This document shows, piece after piece, positions 14,497-20,450 of a DNA stretch of 20,450 nt (the first letter of the stretch is position 1; each line of letters begins with the position of its first letter). The translations under genes and the position numbers were made by a program. The notes beneath the pieces were generated by a model. The model did not search any database. It was not told where the DNA came from and was given only the letters and a program-made list of their open reading frames with translations. Source of the stretch: CALJIC01 sp039805565. Its GTDB lineage: Bacteria; Chloroflexota; Chloroflexia; Chloroflexales; Roseiflexaceae. Location: NCBI GenBank assembly GCA_039805565.1, contig JBDLTZ010000114.1, positions 1 to 20,450 of the forward strand. Direction: 5' to 3'.

Positions 14497-14502
14497 TATA
14501 GT
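14497..14502 (+). promoter_or_regulatory. Putative extended -10 box for the Tat-exported glycosidase-like gene
   Basis: The plus strand reads CATGGTATAGTGCC, giving TATAGT preceded by TGG (extended -10 pattern). The predicted transcription start is about 44 nt before the ATG at 14553. No good -35 hexamer is present, as often with extended -10 promoters. Confidence 0.45.
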
Positions 14503-14552
14503 GCCAGCGTCCGACACGTCCGCCCGCTCACAACCCTGTGGAGATCCTACCC

Positions 14553-16490
14553 ATGCGCCTCACTCGCCGCGCCCTGCTGCGCCGCTCCGCCGTGCTCGCC
14601 ACGGCGTCGCTCGCCGTGCTCGCCGCGCGCCCGGGCCGCGCCCAGGCCGTCGCCGCCGGCCCGTCGTCCATCACCAGCCCCCAGCCCGTCGTCCAGCCGC
14701 TCCAGCCCGTCCGCCTGAGCCTCAGCGTCCCCGGCTACACCGGCCCGGCCGCCGTGGTCCTCTACGACGCCCGCGGCCGCTTCGCCGGCTCGGCCGAGGG
14801 GCGCGTCGAGGGCGGCCTGGGCGAGGTGGACATCCTGCCGCGCGGGGCGCTCGGGCCGCAGTGGGCCGCGCTGCTCGCCAGCGGCCACCAGGTGGCCGCC
14901 AACCCCGCCATCTTCACGCTCGACGCCCAGACCACTGTGGTCGCCGGGCAGCCGCGCTTCGACCAGTTCGTTCCCAAGGCCCGCGAGCTCATGGGCAACG
15001 CTGTGCTCGACTACCAGATCGACGGCAGGCGCCACCACGGCTACCGCTCGCCCGACAGCCCACTGATCTGGCTGCGCGACCACGTCCACGCCGCGCGCGG
15101 GGCGCGCTACTTCGACGCCGACCTGCGCGGCCCGCTCGACTCCTTCCGCGACCTCCAGATGCCCGACGGCAGCCTGCACGACTTCCTGCCGCGGCCGTAC
15201 ATCGCGCCCAAGCCGTACCGTACCGCCGTCGAGGCCGACGTCGAGTACCTCTACGTCCAGGGGGTCTTCGAGACCTGGCAGGCCACTGGGGACGACGCCT
15301 GGGCGCGCTCGCACCTCGGCAGTATGCGGCGCGCGCTCACCTACTCGCTGCAGCACCCGCTGCGCTGGGACGCGGCGCGCGGCCTGGTGAAGCGCCCCTT
15401 CACGATCGACACCTGGGACTTCGAGTACGGCGCGACGACCGCAGACCCGGACAGCGGCGAGCCCGCGCCGCGGCACTGGATCGACGACCGGACGATCTGG
15501 GGCGTGTTCCACGGGGACAACACCGGCATGGCGATGGCGCTGCGAATGCTGGCGCAGGTCGAGGATCGCGTGGGCGACCCGGCGCTGGCTCAGGTCTGGC
15601 GCGGACTGGGCGACGCGCTGGTTCGCAACCTGACGGCGCTGGCCTGGAACGGCCGCTTCTTCACCCACCACGTCCCATTCCAGCCGTTCGACGTGCCGGG
15701 CGTGGACGAGAAGGAGCAGCTGAGCCTCTCGAACGCCTACGCCCTCAACCGCGGCGTGCTCACCGAGGCGCAGGGCCAGGCTATCCTGGACGAGTACATC
15801 CGCCGCGGTAAGACCACGCCCGCCTTCGCCGAGTGGTTCAGCATCGACCCGCCCTTCCCACCTGGCGCGTACGGGCTGGCCGGCCGCACCGGCGAGCTCC
15901 CCGGCACCTACGTCAACGGCGGCATCATGCCGATCACCGGCGGCGAGCTGGCGCGCGGCGCATTCCGCCACGGCAACGAGAGCTATGGCTTCGCCATCCT
16001 GGACCACTACTGGCAGCGGATGCTAAGCCGGGGGCGCACGTTCCTCTGGTACCGGCCGGACGGCGCCGAGGGCGTGGGCTCGGACCAGACCATCCCGTGG
16101 GACGCGTGGGGCACCGCCGCGATGCTGACGGCGATGGTCGAGGGCGCGGCGGGCATCGAGGACCGCGGCCCGGCCATGCGCGACGTGACGCTGAGCCCGC
16201 GCTGGCCTGCGGCCGGGGTGACGAGCGCCTACGCGGTCGCGCGCTACCCGGCGAGCGATGCCTATGCGGCCTACGCCTGGAGCCAGGGCAAGGGGTTCAT
16301 CAACCTCCAGGCCAGCGGCAGCGCCGACAGGGTGCGCCTGCGGCTGCTGCTACCGCCCGAAGTCAAGGGGAATGTCAGAGTCACGCTCAACAGCAACCCG
16401 ACGCCCCACACGGTTGAGACCGTGCGCGCCAGCCGCTACGTGACTCTGGAGATAGCCGACCCGGTTGTTAACGTGCAGGTGCGGTGGTAG
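14553..16490 (+). CDS. Tat-exported six-hairpin glycosidase-like protein
   Basis: A 645-aa protein. The N-terminus has a twin-arginine signal (MRLTRRALLRRS, a hydrophobic stretch, then ARPGRAQA), so a folded, perhaps cofactor- or metal-bearing, protein is exported. A small beta domain (about residues 40-125) is followed by an alpha/alpha-barrel-like region with aromatic and acidic motifs: YRSPDSPLIWLRDHVHAARG, LQMPDGSLHDFLPRPY, DTWDFEYGA, WIDDRTIWGVFHGDN, and later YVNGGIMPITGGELARGAF and GSDQTIPWDAWGTAAML. This layout fits the six-hairpin glycosidase superfamily (glucoamylase- and debranching-like enzymes); I cannot name the GH family or the substrate. A C-terminal beta domain ends the protein. 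ATG 14553 was chosen over GTG 14538 because GGAG lies 9 nt upstream and it begins the twin-arginine region. Confidence 0.72.
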   Translation: MRLTRRALLRRSAVLATASLAVLAARPGRAQAVAAGPSSITSPQPVVQPLQPVRLSLSVPGYTGPAAVVLYDARGRFAGSAEGRVEGGLGEVDILPRGALGPQWAALLASGHQVAANPAIFTLDAQTTVVAGQPRFDQFVPKARELMGNAVLDYQIDGRRHHGYRSPDSPLIWLRDHVHAARGARYFDADLRGPLDSFRDLQMPDGSLHDFLPRPYIAPKPYRTAVEADVEYLYVQGVFETWQATGDDAWARSHLGSMRRALTYSLQHPLRWDAARGLVKRPFTIDTWDFEYGATTADPDSGEPAPRHWIDDRTIWGVFHGDNTGMAMALRMLAQVEDRVGDPALAQVWRGLGDALVRNLTALAWNGRFFTHHVPFQPFDVPGVDEKEQLSLSNAYALNRGVLTEAQGQAILDEYIRRGKTTPAFAEWFSIDPPFPPGAYGLAGRTGELPGTYVNGGIMPITGGELARGAFRHGNESYGFAILDHYWQRMLSRGRTFLWYRPDGAEGVGSDQTIPWDAWGTAAMLTAMVEGAAGIEDRGPAMRDVTLSPRWPAAGVTSAYAVARYPASDAYAAYAWSQGKGFINLQASGSADRVRLRLLLPPEVKGNVRVTLNSNPTPHTVETVRASRYVTLEIADPVVNVQVRW

Positions 16491-16495
16491 CTGCA

Positions 16496-16553
16496 GAGTA
16501 CTGAGTGCTGAGTCTTGAAGTACTCAGCACTCGTTTCTCAGCACTCAGTACTC
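16496..16553. repeat. Heptamer inverted repeat between convergent genes
   Basis: GAGTACTGAGTGCTGAG (16496-16512) and its exact complement CTCAGCACTCAGTACTC (16537-16553) form a perfect 17-bp stem with a 24-nt loop; the loop holds a further partial copy (ACTCAGCACTC). Each arm consists of 7-nt units (ACTGAGT, GCTGAGT). It fills most of the 72-nt gap between the stops of two converging genes and could act as a terminator in both directions. Confidence 0.85.
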
Positions 16554-16562
16554 GACACTCGC

Positions 16563-17921
16563 TTACCCGACGCTCGGCAGGCCCGCGAGCGCCATCGCGA
16601 CCTCATCGTCCGAGTACTCGAAGTCCTTCAGCTTGCCGGCCATGAAATCCGTGTAGGCCCCCATGTCGAAGTGGCCGTGGCCGCACAGGTTGAACAGGAT
16701 CGTCTTGGCCTCGCCGCTCTCTTTGCAGCGCAGCGCCTCCTGGATCGCGCCGGCGACCGCGTGGTTAGCCTCGGGCGCAGGCAGGATCCCTTCGGCACGC
16801 GCGAACTGGAGGCCGGCGGCGAACGTCTGCGTCTGCTGAAGCGCAGTCGGCTCGATCTGGCCGAGCTCCACCAGATGGCTCACAAGCGGCGCCATGCCGT
16901 GGTAGCGCAGGCCACCCGCGTGGATCCCCGACGGCACGAAGTCATGGCCGAGGGTGTGCATTTTGACCAGCGGCGTCATCTTAGCCGTGTCGCCGAAGTC
17001 GTAGGCGTACTTCCCCTTCGTCAGGCTCGGGCAGGCGGCCGGCTCCACCGCCACCACGCGCACCTCGCGCTCGCCGCGCAGCCTGGCGCCGATGTAGGGG
17101 AAGGCGATGCCGGCGAAATTGCTGCCGCCGCCGGTGCAGCCCACGATGATATCCGGCTCGTCCCCGGCCATCTGCATCTGCTGCATGCACTCCAGTCCGA
17201 TAATCGTCTGGTGCAGCAGCACGTGGTTGAGCACGCTGCCCAGCGCGTACTTGGTGTCCTCGCGCTGCACCGCCACCTCGACGGCCTCGCTGATCGCGAT
17301 GCCGAGGCTGCCGGTGCTGTCCGGGTGCGCGGCGAGGATGCCGCGGCCGGCGGCGGTGGTCTCGCTCGGGCTGGCGATCACCTGCCCGCCGTAGGCCTCC
17401 ATCAGCGCACGGCGGTAGGGCTTCTGCTGGTAGCTGACCTTCACCATGTAGACCAGTACCTCAATCCCGAACAGCGCGCCGGCCATCGAGAGGGACGAGC
17501 CCCACTGCCCCGCGCCGGTCTCGGTCACGAGCCGCTTGACGCCCTCCTGCTTGTTGTAGTACGCCTGCGGGATGGCGGTGTTCGGCTTGTGGCTGCCCGC
17601 CGGGCTGACGCCCTCGTACTTGTAGTAAATCTTAGCCGGGGTGTCGAGCAGCTGCTCTAGCCGCCGCGCCCGGTATAGCGGGCTCGGGCGCCACTGGCGG
17701 TAGATGCGCTGGACCTCCTCGGGGATCTCGATCGAGCGCTCGGTGCTGACCTCCTGCTGGATAAGCGCCATCGGGAAGAGCGGCGCCAGGTCAGCCGGGC
17801 CGAGCGGCTGGCCGGTGCCGGGGTGCAGCGGCGGCGGCGGCGGCGTGGGCAGGTCGGCAGCGATGTTGTACCACGCGGTCGGCATCTGGTCTTCGCTGAG
17901 CAGGTACTTGATGGTGTCCAT
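16563..17921 (-). CDS. trpB2: Tryptophan synthase beta chain, TrpB2 type
   Basis: A 452-aa PLP enzyme, longer than ordinary TrpB (about 400 aa) and matching the TrpB2 class. It joins indole and serine to give tryptophan. RPSPLYRARRLEQLL is followed by YYKYEGVSPAGSHKPNTA, which holds Glu103 and the PLP lysine Lys112 in the SHKPN form typical of TrpB2. The phosphate-binding loop GCTGGGSNFAG is intact. TrpB2 proteins often lack the contacts for TrpA; no trpA is next to it, so it may salvage indole or act on its own. The start at 17921 has GAGGAG about 9 nt upstream. The gene is preceded by a T-box leader and a strong sigma-70-like promoter, so its expression probably rises when tRNA-Trp is uncharged. 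Confidence 0.95.
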   Translation of the reverse strand: MDTIKYLLSEDQMPTAWYNIAADLPTPPPPPLHPGTGQPLGPADLAPLFPMALIQQEVSTERSIEIPEEVQRIYRQWRPSPLYRARRLEQLLDTPAKIYYKYEGVSPAGSHKPNTAIPQAYYNKQEGVKRLVTETGAGQWGSSLSMAGALFGIEVLVYMVKVSYQQKPYRRALMEAYGGQVIASPSETTAAGRGILAAHPDSTGSLGIAISEAVEVAVQREDTKYALGSVLNHVLLHQTIIGLECMQQMQMAGDEPDIIVGCTGGGSNFAGIAFPYIGARLRGEREVRVVAVEPAACPSLTKGKYAYDFGDTAKMTPLVKMHTLGHDFVPSGIHAGGLRYHGMAPLVSHLVELGQIEPTALQQTQTFAAGLQFARAEGILPAPEANHAVAGAIQEALRCKESGEAKTILFNLCGHGHFDMGAYTDFMAGKLKDFEYSDDEVAMALAGLPSVG

Positions 17922-17989
17922 GGACGTTTTCTCCTCTTCGAGCGAGCTTGGCTAACAACGAGAGCCGCACGCCGCGGCCAGAGAGAATC

Positions 17990-18023
17990 AAAAAACCCCT
18001 CGTCCCACGCTAGGGACGAGAGG
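17990..18023 (-). terminator. Rho-independent terminator of the T-box leader
   Basis: On the minus strand CCTCTCGTCCC (18023-18013) pairs with GGGACGAGGGG (18006-17996) with one G-U pair and a six-base loop, followed directly by TTTTTT (17995-17990). This is the only hairpin in the window with a full T-run. It ends 68 nt before the trpB2 start and should form when tRNA-Trp is charged. Confidence 0.9.
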
Positions 18024-18149
18024 CCAAAGGCCCTCGCGGTACCACCCCAGTTCGCACCACCTCGCGGCGGGTCGCACTCACCAGGTACGGAGCCGAAGCT
18101 CGATACCCTGCGCCCTGGTAACGGTGGCGTCTCCGGCGGATACTACTGC

Positions 18150-18177
18150 GGAAGGCGGAAGGCGAAACGCTGAACGC
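18150..18177. repeat. Heptamer-repeat element inside the T-box leader
   Basis: Four 7-nt units lie in tandem: GGAAGGC, GGAAGGC, GAAACGC, TGAACGC, with a decayed fifth (TAAAGAG). They sit between the Stem I side and the antiterminator of the T-box, where spacer length varies in this RNA class. Confidence 0.65.
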
Positions 18178-18397
18178 TAAAGAGCCGGGCGATGTTCGAC
18201 GCAGTTCTGCTCCGATAGCTGCCGCAGCTTTTTACCGTTTGTCGCTAAGCCTTTATCGCTTTCGGTTCGCTCCGCGACTCCCAGGCCCATTCCGCACCCG
18301 CGCCCGCACCGGCTTCGCACCAACCGCCGGCTCTCTGAGCTGCGCCGCAGCGCGTACTCTTCCTGTTCAACGTCGCTCGTCTTCGTCTGTGCCGGAG

Positions 18398-18426
18398 AGT
18401 ATAGCAGGGGGACGGAGGGGTGTCAA
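18398..18426 (-). promoter_or_regulatory. Sigma-70-type promoter of the T-box/trpB2 unit
   Basis: On the minus strand TTGACA (18426-18421) is followed by exactly 17 nt and TATACT (18403-18398). This is the best promoter in the window, a perfect -35 with ideal spacing. Transcription should start near 18390, just before the T-box Stem I. Confidence 0.85.
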
Positions 18427-18467
18427 CCCGACGTCCGACGGAAAGCTTGTAGGGCAGGTGGGTCACA

Positions 18468-18486
18468 GGGAGGGCAAAGCCCTCCC
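18468..18486 (-). terminator. Hairpin just after glpD, putative terminator
   Basis: On the minus strand GGGAGGGC and GCCCTCCC form a perfect 8-bp stem around TTT, 12 nt after the glpD stop. No T-run follows, so its strength is uncertain. It lies upstream of the trpB2 promoter and would separate the two units. Confidence 0.5.
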
Positions 18487-18498
18487 CGGCCTTCAGGT

Positions 18499-20055
18499 TC
18501 ATCCTTCCAGCACATACCCCTGCGCGAGCTCGCAGTAGCGGCGCACCTGCTCGGTCTGCCACTCCTCGCCGAGGCCCAGCTCCTGCGCGAGGACAGCGGC
18601 CACCGCGGGCGCGGCCTCCATGCTGGCGCGCGCATCCAGTAGCAGCGCGCGGGTCCGGCGCGAGAGCACGTCCTCCACGGTGCGCGCCAGCTCGTAGCGC
18701 GCAGCCCAGGCCGCCTCGCCCAGGTGGTAGGGCAGGCGCGGGTGCATCCGCTGGCGCCACTCCGGTCGCTCGGCCAGCAGCGACAAGAGCGCCGGCGCAT
18801 CCGACCCATAAACGCCATACGGCTCCTCGAGCTGCTGGTCGTGCCAGCCGTGCAGCTTGAGCGTCGCCGTAGTGCACGGCTGCGTCGCCAGCCCGCCCAC
18901 CTCGGCGGCCTTGTCAACAGTATCCTCCGCCATGTGGCGGTAGGTGGTCCACTTGCCGCCGGTGATCGTCACCAGCCCCGAGGGGGACACCACCAGCGTG
19001 TGGTCGCGCGAAAGCGCGGCGGTGCTGGCGGCCCCCGAGGCCTTCACCAGCGGGCGCAGGCCAGCGAAGATGCTCAGAACGTCGGACGGCGACGGGTCCT
19101 TCGAGAAGTAGCGCGCGGTGTGGCTGAGCAGGAACGCAACCTCGTCCGGCAGGGCGCGCGGCTCGAGCTCGGCGCTCGGCACGGCGGTGTCGGTGGTGCC
19201 CACCACCACTTTGTTGTGCCACGGGACCGCGAACAGCACGCGGCCGTCGTCGGTCTTGGGAATCATCACCGCGTGGTCGCCGGGCAGGAACGAGCGGTCC
19301 AGCACGATATGAATGCCCTGGCTTGGGGCGAGCAGCTTCGCGGCGCCCGGGTCATCGACGCGGCGCAGCTCGTCGGCGTAGACGCCCGTGGCGTTAACTA
19401 CGGCGCGGGCCGCAAAGCGCAGCTCCTCGCCGGTCTCGACGTCGCGCGCTTGAACCCCGGTGACGCGCCCGCCCTCCTTGAGCAGCCCGTCGGCGGAGGT
19501 GTAGTTCAGCGCCGTGCCGCCCAGGTCCAGGAAGGTGCGCAGCAGCGCCACCGCCAGCCGTGAGTCGTCGAACTGGCCGTCGTAGTACACCACGCCGCCT
19601 TTCAGCCCCTCGGGCTCCAGCGTGGGCGCCAGGCGCAAGGCCTCGGCGTGACCCACCAGGCGCGAGAAGCCGAAGCCGAGCCGCCCGGCCATGACGCTGT
19701 AGAGCAGCAGGCCCGAGCCGTAGAACGGCTGGTCCCACCAGCGGTAGGCGGGCACCACGAACGGCAGCGGGTGGACCAGGTGCGGCGCGATGCGCTGCAT
19801 GATGCCGCGCTCGCGCAGAGCGCCGTAGACTAGCCCGACATTGCCCTGGGCCAGGTAGCGGACGCCGCCGTGCACCAGCTTAGTGCTGCGGCTGGAGGTT
19901 CCTTTAGCGAAATCGGCGGCTTAGAGCAGCAGCGTGCGATAGCCGCGCGCCGCCGCGTCCACCGCCGCGCCGAGGCCGGTGGCGCCGCCGCCGATGATGA
20001 TCATGTCCCACGGCCCGCCGTCACGGGCGCGGGCCAGCAGCTCGTCTCGTCTCAC
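18499..20055 (-). pseudogene. glpD: Glycerol-3-phosphate dehydrogenase interrupted by one in-frame stop codon
   Basis: The frame encodes a complete-length GlpD (519 codons with the final stop), the FAD enzyme that oxidises glycerol-3-phosphate to dihydroxyacetone phosphate at the membrane. From GTG 20055 it reads WDMIIIGGGATGLGAAVDAA (FAD GxGxxG at residues 22-27) and RGYRTLLL, then a TAA at 19921-19923 (codon 45), and continues in the same frame with AADFAKGTSSRSTKLVHGG and the rest of the enzyme to LAQGYVLEG. Nothing else is damaged. The lost residue is normally Glu, which binds the FAD ribose; a single G-to-T change (GAA to TAA) explains it. Restart at GTG 19875 would lack the nucleotide-binding loop. 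ATG 20076 is an alternative start, but GAGAGGGG just before GTG 20055 fits better. A sequencing error or a recent mutation are both possible. Confidence 0.88.
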
Positions 20056-20091
20056 AGTGCCCCTCTCTGCGATCATCTGTGCCCTCGCGCC

Positions 20092-20097
20092 ATCATA
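20092..20097 (-). promoter_or_regulatory. Putative extended -10 box for glpD
   Basis: The minus strand reads TGGTATGATGG, giving TATGAT with an upstream TGG. It would start transcription near 20085, about 30 nt before GTG 20055 but only about 9 nt before ATG 20076, which favours the GTG start. No clear -35 is present. Confidence 0.4.
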
Positions 20098-20296
20098 CCA
20101 GACGCGCCGCGGGGGCGGTGCGGCGGCAGGGCGCGCTTTCACCACCTGGCGTGAGCGATCGCCCACCGGATGCAGCTTCGCGCCCGATCCGCTCACGAAT
20201 CGTACGCCATGCTCCATACCCCCGCGGTACACTGGCGGCGAGCTCACCGGGGCGGCCGCTCACAGCACACTGCGCCACGCCCCTCCCGGCTTCCGG

Positions 20297-20302
20297 TATA
20301 GT
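20297..20302 (+). promoter_or_regulatory. Putative -10 box for the aldolase gene
   Basis: The plus strand reads CGGTATAGTTACG, a TATAGT hexamer like the one before the glycosidase-like gene at 14497. It lies about 65 nt upstream of the GTG start. No good -35 is seen. Confidence 0.35.
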
Positions 20303-20326
20303 TACGCCGGAGACCGCGCCGGTCCC

Positions 20327-20345
20327 CGCCGGCAACCAGCCGGCG
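20327..20345 (+). promoter_or_regulatory. Short hairpin in the aldolase leader
   Basis: CGCCGGC and GCCGGCG form a perfect 7-bp stem around AACCA, ending about 10 nt before the AAGGAG ribosome site of the aldolase gene. It may be a 5' stabilising hairpin; a regulatory role is not shown. Confidence 0.35.
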
Positions 20346-20367
20346 CCGGCAATTCGAAGGAGAGCAC

Positions 20368-20450
20368 GTGGACACGACACCTCTCATCACCCTGAAGCGG
20401 GCACTCGAGGCTGCTGAGCACGGCGGCTACGCGCTTGGGGCCTTCTCGCC
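20368..20450 (+). CDS. fba: Class II fructose-bisphosphate aldolase, N-terminal fragment
   Basis: The first 27 residues are visible, from GTG 20368: MDTTPLITLKRALEAAEHGG followed by YALGAFS, cut by the window edge. The pattern of a Thr-Leu-Lys helix, about ten residues, then GGYAxGAF is typical of the start of class II (zinc) fructose-bisphosphate or tagatose-bisphosphate aldolases, which cleave fructose-1,6-bisphosphate in glycolysis or form it in gluconeogenesis. AAGGAG lies 5 nt before the GTG, fixing the start. It is divergent from glpD; both products involve dihydroxyacetone phosphate, so the pairing is metabolically sensible. The catalytic residues lie outside the window, so a related aldolase such as tagatose-bisphosphate aldolase cannot be excluded. 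Confidence 0.75.
   Translation, partial: MDTTPLITLKRALEAAEHGGYALGAFS

Larger units (their letters stand above)
17990..18390 (-). promoter_or_regulatory. T-box riboswitch leader of trpB2, tryptophan-specific
   Basis: On the minus strand the leader shows T-box parts in order. A Stem I apical region reads CAGAGAGCCGGCGGTTGGTG. The specifier region reads GCGGAATGGGCCTGGGAGTC, with UGG (Trp) at 18287-18289. The conserved T-box GGGGTGGTACCGCG is at 18035-18048, followed by a terminator hairpin with a run of six T. Known T-boxes bind uncharged tRNA at the specifier and at TGGN and then form an antiterminator instead of the terminator. A UGG specifier suits the trpB2 gene 69 nt downstream. The leader is about 400 nt, long for the class, partly because of a heptamer element at 18150-18177. 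The exact transcript start is inferred from the promoter. Confidence 0.88.
20056..20367. other. 312-bp divergent glpD-fba intergenic region
   Basis: No gene is supported here. It contains a possible extended -10 for glpD on the minus strand (20092-20097), a possible -10 for the aldolase gene (20297-20302), and a hairpin in the aldolase leader (20327-20345). The rest is GC-rich sequence with nothing I can identify. Confidence 0.5.

Noticed and set aside
12833..14552. Search for further T-boxes before trpE and trpS
   Set aside because: No GGTGGNACCGCG-type sequence or T-run terminator was found on the minus strand in either leader.
14547..16007. 486-codon minus-strand open frame
   Set aside because: It mirrors the Tat-exported glycosidase-like gene, has no recognisable domain, and has a composition typical of antisense frames.
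19921..19923. Recoding of the glpD stop as selenocysteine or pyrrolysine
   Set aside because: Those use TGA and TAG; this codon is TAA, and GlpD has Glu or Asp here, so a plain nonsense change or an error is simpler.
19876..20247. A separate small gene covering the glpD N-terminus
   Set aside because: Its end reads straight into the rest of GlpD in the same frame; it is the first part of the broken gene.
1..20450. tRNA, rRNA, CRISPR array, transposase or prophage genes
   Set aside because: None could be recognised. The terminase-like segment is only a C-terminal piece of the signal-peptidase fusion, with no other phage gene around it.

Overview
The window is GC-rich (about two thirds G+C by eye). 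It looks like chromosomal DNA of a Chloroflexota bacterium, probably class Chloroflexia. The pointers are the tandem FPETG/WERNGG modules fused to a sugar-dehydrogenase propeller, a SipW-type signal peptidase/DUF5305 cassette with AAANxxPTxG exported proteins, 7-nt-period repeat elements in genes and leaders, and a T-box leader on a TrpB2 gene. This placement is inference from gene style; no rRNA or tRNA gene is present to confirm it.

Layout. 1-2159 (minus): an Eis-like N-acetyltransferase cut by the window edge, preceded by a membrane-anchored methyltransferase with an N-terminal zinc ribbon. 2334-3964 (minus): a 57-aa zinc-ribbon protein, a 98-aa orphan and trpD. 4022-6538 (minus): a secreted sugar-dehydrogenase-like protein with two surface modules, and a papain-like Cys/His protein of unknown role. 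6628-7881: a small membrane protein (plus) facing a GNAT acetyltransferase (minus). 8056-10664 (plus): a secretion cassette of a small exported protein, a Ser/His signal peptidase fused to DUF5305 and a C-terminal helix-turn-helix-like segment, and a small four-cysteine RTX-repeat exported protein. 10683-12832 (minus): trpE and trpG, overlapping by 4 nt. 13259-14260 (minus): trpS. 14553-16490 (plus): a Tat-exported six-hairpin-glycosidase-like protein. 16563-18426 (minus): trpB2 behind a canonical promoter and a T-box leader with a UGG (Trp) specifier. 18499-20055 (minus): glpD interrupted by one in-frame TAA. 20368-20450 (plus): the first codons of a class II fructose-bisphosphate aldolase.

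How the genes work together. Five tryptophan genes (trpD, trpG, trpE, trpS, trpB2) lie within about 15 kb but are split by unrelated exported-protein genes; trpC, trpF and trpA are not in the window. TrpE keeps an LLES motif expected for feedback inhibition, and TrpB2 is probably controlled by tRNA-Trp charging. The 8056-10664 cassette is the strongest candidate for an under-described system: two small exported proteins with nearly the same predicted processing-site sequence flank the signal peptidase that probably matures them, and that peptidase carries a cytoplasmic tail resembling a phage-terminase-small-subunit HTH.

A second recurring signal is 7-nt-period elements at four places: inside the methyltransferase gene, inside trpE, between two convergent genes, and inside the T-box leader. 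The two coding copies each add about 28 codons without breaking the frame.
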